Positions 37,358 to 48,691 of a stretch of DNA of 64,000 bases are shown one piece after another. The stretch lies in the NCBI RefSeq assembly GCF_001269345.1, contig NZ_CXOP01000002.1:1116853-1180852 (forward strand), in the 5' to 3' direction. The stretch comes from Limnohabitans sp. 2KL-27. GTDB taxonomy: Bacteria; Pseudomonadota; Gammaproteobacteria; Burkholderiales; Burkholderiaceae_C. The notes under the pieces are model-generated. The model made no database searches. It worked only from the letters and a program-made list of their open reading frames with translations, and was not told where the DNA came from. Position 1 is the stretch's first letter; the number at the start of each line of letters is the position of its first letter. Position numbers and translations under genes: made by a program.

Positions 37358-38409
37358 GCACCGACAAAAAAACGCCCGAAACTGAACGCACGCCGCAGGA
37401 GCAAACCATGCGACGGCCCGTTCAAATCGCTGGCGTGACCATCCAGCCGCGTGACGCGTCTGAAGACGCGGCTTTGCCTCCTGCCGTCGCTGCGCTTGCG
37501 CCCGCACCAGTGGCCGGTCAGCGCTGTGGCCTGGTGGCCATTGTGGGCAAGCCCAACGTGGGCAAGTCCACCTTGCTCAACGCTTTGGTGGGTCAAAAGA
37601 TCAGCATCACCTCGCGCAAAGCCCAAACCACGCGCCACCGCATCACCGGCATCCGCACCCAGGGCGCGGCGCAGTATGTGTTTGTGGACACCCCGGGTTT
37701 TCAGACCATCCATGGCACCGCCCTCAACAAGTCCCTCAACAAAACCGTGGTGGGTGCCGTGAGCGATGTGGACTTGGTGTTGTTCGTGGTTGAGGCGGGC
37801 AGCTTCACCACGGCCGATGCCAAGGTGTTGGCGCTGCTCAAGCCCGGCATTCCGGTCTTGTTGGTGGCCAACAAACTCGACAACGTGCACCGCCGTGGGG
37901 ACATCGCGCCTTGGCTGCAAAGCATGCAAGAGCGCCATGCCTTCACCGAGTTTGTGCCCATGTCGGCCAAGCAGCCCAAGGACATCGAGCGCCTGCTGGG
38001 CATTTGCGAAAAATACCTGCCCGAGCAAGCCTGGTGGCATGCCGAGGACGAGCTGACCGACCGCAGCGAAAAGTTCCTGGCCAGCGAAATGGTGCGAGAA
38101 AAACTCTTTCGCCTGACTGGGGACGAGTTGCCCTACACCTCCACTGTGGTGATTGACAAGTTCGAAGAAGAAGCGGGTCGCACGGCCAAACGCATGCTGC
38201 GCATTGCGGCGACCATCGTGGTCGAGCGCGAGGGGCACAAGGCCATGGTGATCGGTGACAAGGGCGAAAAGCTCAAGCGCATCGGCACCGAGACCCGCGT
38301 CGAGCTGGAAAAGCTGCTGGACGCCAAGGTGTTCATCGAGCTGTGGGTCAAGGTGCGTTCGGGCTGGGCCGATGACGAAGCCCGCGTGCGCAGCTTTGGC
38401 TACGAATAA
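37354..38409 (+). CDS. era: GTPase Era
   Basis: Ribosome-assembly GTPase that binds the 3' end of 16S rRNA. The 351-residue protein has the P-loop GKPNVGKS at 65-72, DTPGFQ (G3), NKLDN (G4) and a C-terminal KH domain with [20 protein letters not shown]. The first 55 residues are an Arg/Thr/Pro/Ala-rich extension absent from E. coli Era. It could be real or could reflect a later start (for example the Met at residue 19), but ATG 37354 overlaps the rnc stop and is the coupled one. Confidence 0.95.
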   Translation: MSTDKKTPETERTPQEQTMRRPVQIAGVTIQPRDASEDAALPPAVAALAPAPVAGQRCGLVAIVGKPNVGKSTLLNALVGQKISITSRKAQTTRHRITGIRTQGAAQYVFVDTPGFQTIHGTALNKSLNKTVVGAVSDVDLVLFVVEAGSFTTADAKVLALLKPGIPVLLVANKLDNVHRRGDIAPWLQSMQERHAFTEFVPMSAKQPKDIERLLGICEKYLPEQAWWHAEDELTDRSEKFLASEMVREKLFRLTGDELPYTSTVVIDKFEEEAGRTAKRMLRIAATIVVEREGHKAMVIGDKGEKLKRIGTETRVELEKLLDAKVFIELWVKVRSGWADDEARVRSFGYE

Positions 38410-38420
38410 TCCCACCCTCA

Positions 38421-39170
38421 ATGGCCACCAAGCGGATCGCAGACGAGCCAGCCTATGTGCTGCACCGCTACGACTGGAGTGAAACCAGCCTGATCCTGGA
38501 GGTCTTCACCCGCCACCACGGCCGGGTGGCGCTGGTGGCCAAAGGGGCGAAACGGCCCACCTCCAGCTTTCGCCCGGTGCTTTTGCCCTTGCAGCCTTTG
38601 TCGCTGTCTTTCGGGGGGGACGGCGACATCCGCACGCTCAAATCGGCCGAATGGGTGGGCGGGCACGTCATGCCCACGGGCGAAGCGTTGTTGTCTGGTT
38701 ATTACCTCAATGAATTGCTGATGCGGCTGACCGCACGAGACGACCCCCATCCCCTGTTGTTTGAGGTCTATGCCGCCGCTGTGCGTTTGCTCGCCAGCGG
38801 CGACCCCGATGCCTTGCAATGGGCGTTGCGCGGCTTTGAGTTGCTGCTGCTGCGGGAAATGGGCCTGTTGCCTGCCCTGAACCTGCAAACCCTGACCCTC
38901 AAGCCTTTGTCGCCCACGGACAGCTACGCGCTGGTGCCCGAGGCGGGGCTGCAGTGGGTGGGCGATGACCCGCGTCACGCCTTGCGCGGCGAAGAGTGGC
39001 TGGCGCTGCACGCGGCGCTGGCGTCCCCCAGCCCCTTGGCGGCTTTGCTGCGTGAGTGCGCCGACCTGCTGGTGCAGCTGCAGCGCCCTTTGCGCCTCTT
39101 GCTCAACTACCATTGCGGTGTGGGCGCTTTGCGCACCCGCCAAATGATGCTGGACCTGCAAACCCTATGA
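38421..39170 (+). CDS. recO: DNA repair protein RecO
   Basis: RecFOR pathway mediator that anneals single strands and loads RecA. The 249-residue protein has an N-terminal OB-fold ([21 protein letters not shown], then [14 protein letters not shown]) and an all-helical C-terminal part with [11 protein letters not shown] and [14 protein letters not shown]. The C-terminal zinc Cys cluster of some RecO proteins is not seen. It follows era by 11 bases and overlaps pdxJ (ATGA). Confidence 0.95.
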   Translation: MATKRIADEPAYVLHRYDWSETSLILEVFTRHHGRVALVAKGAKRPTSSFRPVLLPLQPLSLSFGGDGDIRTLKSAEWVGGHVMPTGEALLSGYYLNELLMRLTARDDPHPLLFEVYAAAVRLLASGDPDALQWALRGFELLLLREMGLLPALNLQTLTLKPLSPTDSYALVPEAGLQWVGDDPRHALRGEEWLALHAALASPSPLAALLRECADLLVQLQRPLRLLLNYHCGVGALRTRQMMLDLQTL

Positions 39171-39916
39171 CCCACTCCAACTCACGCGTGGCCCTGTCGG
39201 TCAACGTCAACAAAGTCGCTTTGCTGCGCAACTCGCGCCACCTGGGCATACCCAGCGTCACGCGCGCCGCCGAGCTGTGCCTGCAAGCGGGTGCGAACGG
39301 CATCACCATCCACCCGCGTCCGGATGAGCGCCACATCCGCGCCAGCGACGTGCCTGAGTTGCAGGCCCTCATGCAGGCTTGGCCAGACCGAGAATTCAAC
39401 ATCGAGGGCAACCCCTTCCACAACCTCATGGACCATGTGCGCGCTGTGCGACCGCACCAGGTGACCTTTGTGCCCGACAGCGAAGGCCAATTCACCAGCG
39501 ACCACGGATGGACTTTTCCGCAGGACGCGGATCGACTGAAACCCTTGATCGACGAATGCAAGGCCTTGGGTGTGCGCGTGAGCCTGTTCATGGACCCCGA
39601 GCCCGGACAAATGGCCGGGGCCCGCGCCGTGGGCGCTGACCGGGTGGAGCTGTACACCGAGCCCTACGCTGCCGCCTTTGGAACGCCGGAGCAAGGCAAG
39701 CAGCTGCAGCGTTACGCCGATGCCGCCGTGGCTGCCACGCAAGCAGGCTTGGGCCTGAATGCCGGCCATGACCTGAACCGTGACAACCTGCCCGCGTTTG
39801 TGGCCGCAGTGAATGGCCTGCAAGAGGTCTCGATCGGCCACGCCTTCATGGCCGATGCCTTGGAGATGGGCTACACCGCCACGGTGCAAGCCTATTGGGT
39901 CTGCCTGAACAAATGA
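39167..39916 (+). CDS. pdxJ: Pyridoxine 5'-phosphate synthase (divergent PdxJ)
   Basis: Closes the pyridoxine ring from 1-deoxyxylulose 5-phosphate and 3-amino-2-oxopropyl phosphate; TIM barrel of 249 residues. The recO-pdxJ-acpS order supports the assignment. The N-terminal strand reads [13 protein letters not shown] where the E. coli enzyme has LGVNIDHIATLRN, so the Asp-His pair is Asn-Lys. [35 protein letters not shown] and LNAGHDLN follow. These features recall the PdxJ of Bacteroidetes and of other Comamonadaceae as I remember them. The stop overlaps acpS (ATGA). Confidence 0.93.
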   Translation: MTHSNSRVALSVNVNKVALLRNSRHLGIPSVTRAAELCLQAGANGITIHPRPDERHIRASDVPELQALMQAWPDREFNIEGNPFHNLMDHVRAVRPHQVTFVPDSEGQFTSDHGWTFPQDADRLKPLIDECKALGVRVSLFMDPEPGQMAGARAVGADRVELYTEPYAAAFGTPEQGKQLQRYADAAVAATQAGLGLNAGHDLNRDNLPAFVAAVNGLQEVSIGHAFMADALEMGYTATVQAYWVCLNK

Positions 39917-40356
39917 TCTACGGCATCGGCACCGACATCTGCGACATCCGCCGCATCCGGGCCAGCCTGGAGCGGCACGGCGAGCGTTTCGCCGCCAAGG
40001 TGCTGTCGGACGCCGAAATGGCCACCTGGAAAGCCCGCAGTGCCCGTTGGCCCGAGCGGGGTGTACGGTACCTCGCCACCCGGTTTTCGGCCAAAGAGGC
40101 GTTCAGCAAGGCCATTGGCCTGGGCATGCGCATGCCCATGACTTGGCGGCTGTGTGAGGTGGGCAAGCTGCCCAGCGGCCAGCCAGTCATCGTGTTGCAC
40201 GGGGGGCTGAAAGAATGGTTTGAGGCCAAAAACCTCAGCGCTCACATCACCGTGACCGACGAGTCCGAATACGCGGCCAGTTTCTGTGTGGTCGAGACCC
40301 GACAGACCTCAGCTGAACTTGAACCGAACCTCTCAGCGAACTCCCGCGCCCCTTGA
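39913..40356 (+). CDS. acpS: Holo-ACP synthase
   Basis: Transfers 4'-phosphopantetheine from CoA to Ser37 of AcpP (gene at 29858). The 147-residue protein starts [15 protein letters not shown], with the Mg-binding Asp at residue 8, and has the second motif [13 protein letters not shown]. It is slightly longer than the E. coli enzyme, ending with a polar tail. The start ATG overlaps the pdxJ stop, and nagZ follows. Confidence 0.95.
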   Translation: MIYGIGTDICDIRRIRASLERHGERFAAKVLSDAEMATWKARSARWPERGVRYLATRFSAKEAFSKAIGLGMRMPMTWRLCEVGKLPSGQPVIVLHGGLKEWFEAKNLSAHITVTDESEYAASFCVVETRQTSAELEPNLSANSRAP

Positions 40357-40403
40357 TTTGTGGTGCTTCGCCCCGAACTGCCTTTTCACGCACAAAGACA
40401 CGC

Positions 40404-41489
40404 ATGAGCATCCACGCCCCCCTGATCATCGACATTGCTGGCACCACTTTGACCGACGTGGATCGCCTTCGCTTGGCCCATCCGCTGGTCGGCGGCATGA
40501 TTTTGTTTGGCCGCAATTGGCACAGCCGCGCGCAGCTGACCGAGCTGTGCCAAGCGGTCAAAAACATTCGCCCTGACCTGTTGATCGCGGTGGACCATGA
40601 AGGTGGGCGCGTGCAGCGCTTTCGCACCGACGGCTTCACCCATTTGCCACCCATGCGTGCCTTGGGCGAGCTTTGGGAGCATGACGACAAGGGCCAACCC
40701 GGCTCGGGCGTGCTCAAGGCCTGCGAGGTCGCCACCTCGGCGGGCTTTGTGCTGGCCAGCGAGTTGCGCGCCTGCGGCGTGGACTTGAGCTTCACCCCGG
40801 TGCTCGATTTGGACCACGGGGAGAGTGGCGTCATTGGCGACCGCGCATTTGCCCGCGACCCACGGGTGGTGAGCTTGCTGGCCCGCAGCCTGATGCAAGG
40901 ACTGCTGCAAGCGGGTATGGGCAACTGCGGCAAGCATTTTCCTGGGCACGGCGCCGTCAAGGCCGACTCGCATGTGGCCCTGCCGGTGGACAAGCGAGGC
41001 CTCAAAACCATCCTGGCCGATGACGCACAGCCTTACCGCTGGCTCACCAGCGTGCTCACGGCCGTGATGCCTGCGCATGTGATCTACAGCAAGGTCGACA
41101 GCCGCCCGGCGGGTTTTTCGCCGCGCTGGCTGCAAGACATCTTGCGCGGGCAGCTGGGTTTTCAGGGCGTGGTCTGCACCGATGATTTGTCGATGGCGGC
41201 CGCTCGACAATTGGATGGGCGCACGCTCAGCTACACCGAAGCCGTCATCATGGCGCTGCAGGCGGGCTGCGACCTGGCCTTGTTGTGCAACCGCTCGGCG
41301 GTGAACGGTGGTGCTGAGCTCGACGAGGTGTTGGCAGCCCTGACCGAAGCCGCCGTCAAAGGCCACTGGACGCCCAACGACATCAGCGAAGAGCGGCGTT
41401 TGAACCTCTTGCCCCGATCCTCCGCACGTCCTTGGGACGAGTTGGTGCGCTCTGCCGACTACATGCAGGCGCTGGACCGCCTGCCTTGA
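40404..41489 (+). CDS. nagZ: Beta-N-acetylhexosaminidase
   Basis: Cytoplasmic glycoside hydrolase family 3 enzyme that removes GlcNAc from anhydromuropeptides in cell-wall recycling. The 361-residue protein has VDHEGGRVQRFR (about 64-75), GKHFPGHGAVKADSHVALP with the catalytic His, and the nucleophile Asp in VCTDDLSM. It begins MSIHAPLIIDIAGTTLT. The recO-pdxJ-acpS-nagZ order is usual in Burkholderiales. It is followed after 18 bases by a small membrane protein. Confidence 0.95.
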   Translation: MSIHAPLIIDIAGTTLTDVDRLRLAHPLVGGMILFGRNWHSRAQLTELCQAVKNIRPDLLIAVDHEGGRVQRFRTDGFTHLPPMRALGELWEHDDKGQPGSGVLKACEVATSAGFVLASELRACGVDLSFTPVLDLDHGESGVIGDRAFARDPRVVSLLARSLMQGLLQAGMGNCGKHFPGHGAVKADSHVALPVDKRGLKTILADDAQPYRWLTSVLTAVMPAHVIYSKVDSRPAGFSPRWLQDILRGQLGFQGVVCTDDLSMAAARQLDGRTLSYTEAVIMALQAGCDLALLCNRSAVNGGAELDEVLAALTEAAVKGHWTPNDISEERRLNLLPRSSARPWDELVRSADYMQALDRLP

Positions 41490-41507
41490 CCTGAACAGGA
41501 CCCTTAG

Positions 41508-41834
41508 ATGAACTGGATCGCCAAAATTTTCATGGCCCTGCTCGGGCTGGCTTTTCTGGTGGCCTTGCTCTTTGGCGTGGCCTGCTACACGGTTTATGCC
41601 ACGGTGCGTTGGCTGTTGACGGGTCGCAAGCCCCAGGTGGTGCTGGTCTGGCAACAGTTCAGCGCCATGCGCCAGAACTTCAAACAAGGCGGCTTTCGCG
41701 CTGACTCTGCTGCAGGTTTTCAGGACCCCAGAGAGCGCGGTGCCACATTCGCGCGGGATGACCAGGTGGTGGATGTGGAGGTGCGCGAGGTGGTGGAAGA
41801 CGCCCCCCGCTTGCCGTCTGACCGACGCCCGTAA
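41508..41834 (+). CDS. Small membrane protein of unknown function
   Basis: A 108-residue protein with one N-terminal transmembrane helix (about 8-32: FMALLGLAFLVALLFGVACYTVYA), then a polar cytoplasmic or periplasmic tail rich in Arg, Gln, Asp and Glu and ending DAPRLPSDRRP. I do not recognise the family. It has no catalytic motif. It lies 18 bases after nagZ on the same strand and just before a strong terminator, so it is probably the last gene of the run. Codon use resembles that of its neighbours. Confidence 0.7.
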   Translation: MNWIAKIFMALLGLAFLVALLFGVACYTVYATVRWLLTGRKPQVVLVWQQFSAMRQNFKQGGFRADSAAGFQDPRERGATFARDDQVVDVEVREVVEDAPRLPSDRRP

Positions 41835-41849
41835 ATGCGCCGAACCATG

Positions 41850-41878
41850 AAAAAACCCGGCCAAGGCCGGGTTTTTTC
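41850..41878. terminator. Bidirectional intrinsic terminator
   Basis: Stem AAAAACCCGGCC / GGCCGGGTTTTT with a 2-base AA turn, a perfect 12-bp arm. T-runs occur on both strands, so it serves both the plus-strand nagZ run and the minus-strand lysS that converge here. Confidence 0.88.
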
Positions 41879-41895
41879 ATGACCTTGATGCGACC

Positions 41896-43458
<1,563 letters not shown>

Positions 43459-43541
43459 GGCGAGGTGCTGTTGGGACCGTGGCGCGTGGAAGCGGCCCGA
43501 TCCGGGGTTGGTGGGTGCGCAAGGGCGCAAAGCCCTCTATT

Positions 43542-44219
43542 TTAAGAGTTTGCGGACGGCTTCTTGCCGGGCTGTGGATCGGTTGCGCCGGCAGGGGCCA
43601 CCATGTCGCCCACCAGCTCGAGCCGCATCAGGGGTTCTTGCAGGGCAAACAGCCGGTATTTCATCTGAAGCGGCAAGGGCAGCAACTCGCCCCAGCGGTG
43701 GGATAGCCAGCTGCAGTCCTGCAGCCGCCAGGCCTCGGCCCAGTGGGGCACCACGCTGGCTTGTTCGCTCAGCTGGGTCAGGGCCTGGTGCATTTGCGCC
43801 GACAAGTGCTGCAGGTCTTCGGGCACCTGCACCGCGGGTTCCGGCGGCAGGGGCAGTACCTGGCCCAGCCACAAGCCGTCGCTGCGCTGCTGCGCGGCTT
43901 CGATGCGAAACTTCTCCACACCCCGGCACCAGACCCTCACCAAGCCCGCCTGGGGTCGTTCGACGCGCTCAATCTGCACCCGGGTGCCCATGGCTTCAAA
44001 CTGTTCAGCGGCTACGCCAGGCCGATGCACTTCGCGGCCTTGGGTGAGCGTCACCACGCCAAAGCCAGTGCCTTGTCGCTCGCATTCGCCAATCATCTGC
44101 AAGTAGCGCAGTTCAAACAGCTGCAGCGGCAGCAATGCGCCGGGAAACAGCACGGTGCCCAAGGGGAACAAGGGCAATTCCGTCAGGGCTTCGGGGGATG
44201 GGGCATCGCGTTCAGGCAT
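43542..44219 (-). CDS. LON peptidase substrate-binding domain protein
   Basis: A 225-residue protein consisting of the Lon N-terminal (LAN) domain alone: ELPLFPLGTVLFPGALLPLQLFELRYLQMI (about 15-44) is its signature, followed by GFGVVTL and the helical part. It has no AAA+ or protease domain, so it is not a protease; such proteins are thought to be substrate adaptors. The start is 33 bases from the start of the divergent yggT, so their promoters must overlap. Confidence 0.88.
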   Translation of the reverse strand: MPERDAPSPEALTELPLFPLGTVLFPGALLPLQLFELRYLQMIGECERQGTGFGVVTLTQGREVHRPGVAAEQFEAMGTRVQIERVERPQAGLVRVWCRGVEKFRIEAAQQRSDGLWLGQVLPLPPEPAVQVPEDLQHLSAQMHQALTQLSEQASVVPHWAEAWRLQDCSWLSHRWGELLPLPLQMKYRLFALQEPLMRLELVGDMVAPAGATDPQPGKKPSANS

Positions 44220-44251
44220 CTGGGTATCATCGCACGACCAGGAGAAAAAAG

Positions 44252-44800
44252 ATGTGGTTCCAAATGGTGAGCTTGGTGTTGGATGTGGTGGCGGGCCTGA
44301 TTGCAGGCACCTGTTTGCTGCGCTTTTTGATGCAGTGGCAGCGCATTTCTTTCCACCAGCCTTTGGGCCAATTTGTGTTTGCAGTGACCGACTGGTTGCT
44401 GCTGCCGCTGCGCCGGGTGATTCCGCCGTGGTCGGCTTGGGATTTGTCGAGTCTGGTGGGGGCCTTCCTCATCAAGCTGGTGCAGTACATGCTGCTGTGG
44501 CTGGTCGCGGGCGGGCAGGGCAATTTGGGGTGGCTGCCACTGGTCAGTCTGGTGGGCATGGCCCAGCTGGTGGTCTCGGCCCTGAGTGCGCTGGTGTTGG
44601 TGTTGGCCGTGATGTCTTGGGTGAACCCTGGCTCACCCATGTACAGCCTGGTGGCGCGCTTGAGCCAGCCCTTTTTGAGACCTTTCCAGCGGGTGGTGCC
44701 CCTGATCGGTGGTGTGGATTTGTCGCCCATCGCCTTGCTGGTGGTCTTGCAGCTGATCGGCATGGTGTTGGCATCGCTGCAAATGGGCTGGTGGCAATGA
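44252..44800 (+). CDS. YggT family integral membrane protein
   Basis: A 182-residue YggT-family membrane protein with two repeats of the roughly 80-residue YggT unit, each with membrane helices plus an RxxxPFxxxxP-like loop (LGQFVFAVTDWLLLPLRRVIPP, then LSQPFLRPFQRVVPLIGGVDLSPI). About four hydrophobic helices are seen. The family is linked to osmotic stress and cell envelope, but its biochemical role is unknown. An AGGAGA site precedes the ATG. It is followed by a terminator. Confidence 0.88.
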   Translation: MWFQMVSLVLDVVAGLIAGTCLLRFLMQWQRISFHQPLGQFVFAVTDWLLLPLRRVIPPWSAWDLSSLVGAFLIKLVQYMLLWLVAGGQGNLGWLPLVSLVGMAQLVVSALSALVLVLAVMSWVNPGSPMYSLVARLSQPFLRPFQRVVPLIGGVDLSPIALLVVLQLIGMVLASLQMGWWQ

Positions 44801-44824
44801 GTCGTTGAAAGCTGCGCTGAACAA

Positions 44825-44854
44825 CAAAGGCCCTCCGAAGAGGGCCTTTGTTTT
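44825..44854 (+). terminator. Intrinsic terminator after yggT
   Basis: A perfect 11-bp stem CAAAGGCCCTC / GAGGGCCTTTG with a 4-base loop, followed by TTTT on the plus strand. The minus-strand tail is weaker, but the hairpin probably also ends accD transcripts. Confidence 0.8.
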
Positions 44855-44870
44855 GGGGGCGCAGGGCCGA

Positions 44871-45743
44871 TCAGCTCACCGCATCGGCCGGCTGGCGCTG
44901 CAGCATGGCCAAGGTGCTGGCGATGGTCTTGCGCAGTTCGCGGCGGTCGCAGATGAAGTCCACCGCCCCCTTGGTTTGCAAAAACTCGGCGCGCTGGAAG
45001 CCTTCGGGCAAGGTCACGCGCACCGTGCTTTCAATCACGCGAGGACCGGCAAAGCCGATCAGGGCTTTAGGCTCGGCAATGACCACGTCGCCCAAAAAGG
45101 CAAAGCCTGCCGACACGCCACCCATGGTCGGGTCGGTCAGCACGCTGATGTAGGGCAGGCCTTTTTTGGCCAGACGGGTCAAGGCCGCATTGGTTTTTGC
45201 CATTTGCATGAGCGAGAGCAGGCCTTCTTGCATGCGGGCACCACCGGTGGCGGTGAAGCAGACAAAAGGTACTTTTTGCGCAATGGCGGTTTCCACGCCG
45301 CGGACAAAGCGTTCACCAACGACAGAGCCCATGGAGCCGCCCATGAAATCGAACTCAAAACAGGCCACCACCATTTCGATGTTGTGGACCGAGCCACCCA
45401 TGACCACCAGGGCGTCGGTTTCGCCTGTGTTGTTCATGGCTTCTTTCAGGCGTTCGGGGTATTTGCGGCTGTCCTTGAACTTCAAGGCGTCGACAGGGAC
45501 GACTTCCTGGCCGATTTCGTAACGGCCTTCGCCGTCCAGAAAGGCATTCAGGCGGGCGCGAGCGCCAATGCGCAGGTGGTGCGAGCAGCCGGGGCAAACA
45601 TTCTGATTTTCTTCCAAGTCGGTTTTGTACAGCACTGTCTCGCAGCTGGGGCACTTGACCCACAAGCCTTCAGGCACTGAGCGGCGGTCGGCCGGGTCGG
45701 TGTGCTGGATCTTGGGGGGGAGCAGTTTTTCGAGCCAACTCAT
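44871..45743 (-). CDS. accD: Acetyl-CoA carboxylase carboxyltransferase subunit beta
   Basis: Beta subunit of the carboxyltransferase half of acetyl-CoA carboxylase, which makes malonyl-CoA for the fab genes. The 290-residue protein has the N-terminal zinc ribbon Cys31, 34, 50, 53 (CPSC / CPGC), and the crotonase-fold core with [18 protein letters not shown] and [19 protein letters not shown] ribosome site is good. It is the last gene of the trpF-trpB-trpA-accD run; folC, which usually follows accD in the order, is not here. Confidence 0.97.
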   Translation of the reverse strand: MSWLEKLLPPKIQHTDPADRRSVPEGLWVKCPSCETVLYKTDLEENQNVCPGCSHHLRIGARARLNAFLDGEGRYEIGQEVVPVDALKFKDSRKYPERLKEAMNNTGETDALVVMGGSVHNIEMVVACFEFDFMGGSMGSVVGERFVRGVETAIAQKVPFVCFTATGGARMQEGLLSLMQMAKTNAALTRLAKKGLPYISVLTDPTMGGVSAGFAFLGDVVIAEPKALIGFAGPRVIESTVRVTLPEGFQRAEFLQTKGAVDFICDRRELRKTIASTLAMLQRQPADAVS

Positions 45744-45794
45744 GAGGGGTTCTCCTTGTGCGGCAAATTATCGTTGAAACGTCTGCAGGCTTGT

Positions 45795-46604
45795 TCAGGC
45801 GTCCAAGGCTTGGCGGATGCCGCGCAAAAAGTCCGAGGCCACGGTGTTGATTTGGGCTTCTGGGGCCGCATCGATCAGCTGGATCAGGCGCGAGCCAATC
45901 ACCACCGCGTCGGCCACGCGGCCAATGGCTTTGGCGGTTTCAGCGTCACGAATGCCAAAGCCCACGCCCACCGGCACGCTGACGTGCTGGCGGATGCGTG
46001 GCAGCATGGCCTCGACCGCGTCGGTGTCCAGCGTGCCCGAGCCGGTCACGCCTTTGAGCGACACGTAATACACATAACCGCTGGCCACTTGCGCCACTTG
46101 CTGCATGCGCTCGTCGGTGCTGGTGGGGGCCAGCAAGAAGATCAGGTCCATGCTGTGGGCACGCAGCTTGGCGGCAAACTCCACGCATTCTTCGGGCGGG
46201 TAGTCCACGATCAGCACGCCGTCCACACCGGCAGCTGAAGCGTCGCGGATGAAGCTGTCAGCGCCGTGTTTTTGGTCGTAGCGCTCCACCGGGTTGGCGT
46301 AGCCCATCAGGACCACGGGGGTGGTGTTGTTGGTCTGGCGGAACTCGCGCACCATGGCCAGCACCTGCACGGTGCCAATGCCCAGAGCCAGGGCTTTGTC
46401 GCCCGCTTTCTGGATGACCGGGCCGTCAGCCGATGGATCCGAAAACGGCACCCCCAGCTCGATGATGTCGGCCCCGGCGCCTGCCATGGCGTGCATCAGG
46501 GGCACGGTGGTGTTTTTTTGGGGGAAACCTGCCGTCACATAAGGGATCAGGGCTTTGCGGCCTTGGGCTTTCAGGGCATGGAGGGTGGCGTCGATGCGGC
46601 TCAT
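45795..46604 (-). CDS. trpA: Tryptophan synthase alpha subunit
   Basis: Cleaves indole-3-glycerol phosphate; indole is channelled to TrpB. The 269-residue TIM barrel has catalytic Glu49 and Asp60 ([17 protein letters not shown]) and the phosphate-binding GVGFGI near GVTGSGTLD. It lies 10 bases after trpB and 51 before accD. Confidence 0.97.
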   Translation of the reverse strand: MSRIDATLHALKAQGRKALIPYVTAGFPQKNTTVPLMHAMAGAGADIIELGVPFSDPSADGPVIQKAGDKALALGIGTVQVLAMVREFRQTNNTTPVVLMGYANPVERYDQKHGADSFIRDASAAGVDGVLIVDYPPEECVEFAAKLRAHSMDLIFLLAPTSTDERMQQVAQVASGYVYYVSLKGVTGSGTLDTDAVEAMLPRIRQHVSVPVGVGFGIRDAETAKAIGRVADAVVIGSRLIQLIDAAPEAQINTVASDFLRGIRQALDA

Positions 46605-46614
46605 GTTCTGTCCC

Positions 46615-47898
46615 TCACTTCACAAAATTCACAGCTTGCTCACCACCCTTGACCGATTGGCCCTGGCAGCTGGGACGGCAAAAGAAGTCGGCGTTGGACA
46701 AATCGGCCACGGTGCCGATGTCCTTGTCGCCGCGACCCGACAGGTTGACCAGAATGCTCTGGTCAGGGCGCATGGTTTTGGCCAGTTGCATGGCGTAGGC
46801 CACGGCGTGGCTGGATTCCAAGGCCGGGATGATGCCTTCGGTGCGGCACAGGTAGTGGAAGGCTTCGAGTGCTTCTTTGTCGGTGATGCCCACGTATTCG
46901 GCGCGGCCAATGTCCTTCAAGAAAGCATGTTCTGGGCCGACCCCGGGGTAGTCGAGGCCTGCGCTGACGCTGTGTGTCTCGGTGATTTGACCGTTCTCGT
47001 CTTGCAGGATGTAGGTGCGGTTGCCATGCAGCACGCCCGGGCTGCCCATCTGCAGTGAGCAGGAGTGTTTGCCTGACTCCATGCCCTCGCCAGCGGCTTC
47101 CACGCCGATCAGGCGGGTTTTGTCGTGTTGGATGTAGGGGTAGAAGATGCCCATGGCGTTGCTGCCGCCGCCCACGCAGGCGATGACCGCATCGGGCTGC
47201 TGCTCTGCCATTTGCAGGCTCTTGAACATCTCGGGCATTTGCCTGAGGCACTCCTCGCCGATGACGCTTTGGAAGTCGCGCACCATCATGGGGTAAGGGT
47301 GTGGACCCGCCACGGTGCCGATGATGTAGAAGGTGTTGTCCACGTTGGCCACCCAGTCGCGCATGGCTTCGTTCAGGGCGTCCTTGAGGGTTTTGCTGCC
47401 CGATTCGACCGGCACCACCGTCGCGCCCAGAAGTTTCATCCGGTAGACGTTGGGGCTTTGGCGCTTGACGTCTTCGCTGCCCATGTAAACCACGCATTCC
47501 AGGCCGTAGCGGGCGCAGATGGTGGCGGTGGCCACGCCGTGCTGGCCTGCACCGGTCTCGGCAATGATGCGCGGCTTGCCCATGCGCTTGGCGAGCATGG
47601 CTTGGCCAATGGTGTTGTTGATCTTGTGTGCGCCGGTGTGGTTCAGGTCTTCGCGTTTCAGAAAAATCTGTGCACCGCCCATTTCACGGCTCATGCGGGC
47701 GGCGTGGTAAATGGGGGAGGGGCGGCCCACAAAGTGCGCCAACTCGGACTTGAATTCGGCGATGAATTGCGGGTCGTGCTGGTATCGGGCGTAAGCGTCT
47801 TTGAGCTCGTTGATGGCGTGGGTCAGGGTTTCGCTGACGAAACTGCCGCCATAGATGCCGAAATGGCCTTTGACATCGGGTTGTTGGTAATCGAACAT
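46615..47898 (-). CDS. trpB: Tryptophan synthase beta subunit
   Basis: PLP-dependent condensation of indole and serine to tryptophan. The 427-residue protein has the PLP Lys92 in HTGAHKINN, the catalytic Glu in [11 protein letters not shown], and the Gly-rich phosphate cup [10 protein letters not shown]. It carries an extended C-terminus ([21 protein letters not shown]) after the normal end near GRGDKD. It is 85 bases after trpF on the minus strand and is coupled closely with trpA. Confidence 0.97.
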   Translation of the reverse strand: MFDYQQPDVKGHFGIYGGSFVSETLTHAINELKDAYARYQHDPQFIAEFKSELAHFVGRPSPIYHAARMSREMGGAQIFLKREDLNHTGAHKINNTIGQAMLAKRMGKPRIIAETGAGQHGVATATICARYGLECVVYMGSEDVKRQSPNVYRMKLLGATVVPVESGSKTLKDALNEAMRDWVANVDNTFYIIGTVAGPHPYPMMVRDFQSVIGEECLRQMPEMFKSLQMAEQQPDAVIACVGGGSNAMGIFYPYIQHDKTRLIGVEAAGEGMESGKHSCSLQMGSPGVLHGNRTYILQDENGQITETHSVSAGLDYPGVGPEHAFLKDIGRAEYVGITDKEALEAFHYLCRTEGIIPALESSHAVAYAMQLAKTMRPDQSILVNLSGRGDKDIGTVADLSNADFFCRPSCQGQSVKGGEQAVNFVK

Positions 47899-47983
47899 GG
47901 TGTTGGCCTTGGTTGGGGCGGGGCCGCTCGGTGCTTGCAGGGGTGGATGCTGCTAAGGGGGCCGAGGAAAGCCCATGGAATGC

Positions 47984-48691
47984 TTATAAAGGGAGACCGT
48001 TGTCTGCGGTGCGCACCGCCTGGACAAACTGCCGCATTTTGTCGGCATCTTTGAGGCCCTTGCCTGCCTCGATGCCGGAGCTCACGTCAACGGCCAGGGA
48101 CAGGCCATGCGTGCGCAGCGCCCGTATGCCATCGCCCACGTTTGCAGGTGTGAGTCCACCAGACAAAACGAGGTGAGCATTGACGTTTGGTGGCAGGAGT
48201 GACCAATGGAATGTTTTTCCGCCGCCGCCGTATCCGTCGACATGGGCGTCGAGCAGGAGGGCTTGAGCTGCGTGATGGAGGACCGCAAATTCTAGCAAGT
48301 CGAAGTCGTGGACCTCAGACAGGGGGATTCGGGCGGCTTTGAGGTGGGGGCGGCCCGTGCGCAGCGACACGGCCGCGCAAAATTCGGCCGATTCGTCACC
48401 ATGAAACTGGAGCAATGCACCCGGTACGGCCTTGCAAGCCGCCTCGATGCGCTCGGGCGTTTCGTTGACGAAGAGCAGCACGGGGCTCACAAAAGCGGGC
48501 AGCAGGCGGGCCAACTCAGCCGCGCGCTCGATGCTCACGCAGCGCGGACTGGGTGGGTAGAGCACAAAACCGATGGCGTCGGCCCCGACGGCGCAGGCCG
48601 ACAGCACATCGGCTTCGCGGGTGAAACCACACATCTTGATGCGGGTGCGTTGCTGCGCAGGGGGGCGGGTTGGCGAGTGACTTGGGCTCAT
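47984..48691 (-). CDS. trpF: Phosphoribosylanthranilate isomerase
   Basis: Isomerises N-(5'-phosphoribosyl)anthranilate in tryptophan synthesis. The 235-residue protein has the catalytic Cys in IKMCGFTRE, GADAIGFVLYPPSPR, LQFHGDES, LLLDAHVDGYGGGGKTF with the catalytic Asp, and LSGGLTPANV. ATG 48691 is chosen because it overlaps the truA stop (ATGA). The truA-trpF-trpB-trpA order is standard in Burkholderiales. Confidence 0.96.
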   Translation of the reverse strand: MSPSHSPTRPPAQQRTRIKMCGFTREADVLSACAVGADAIGFVLYPPSPRCVSIERAAELARLLPAFVSPVLLFVNETPERIEAACKAVPGALLQFHGDESAEFCAAVSLRTGRPHLKAARIPLSEVHDFDLLEFAVLHHAAQALLLDAHVDGYGGGGKTFHWSLLPPNVNAHLVLSGGLTPANVGDGIRALRTHGLSLAVDVSSGIEAGKGLKDADKMRQFVQAVRTADNGLPL

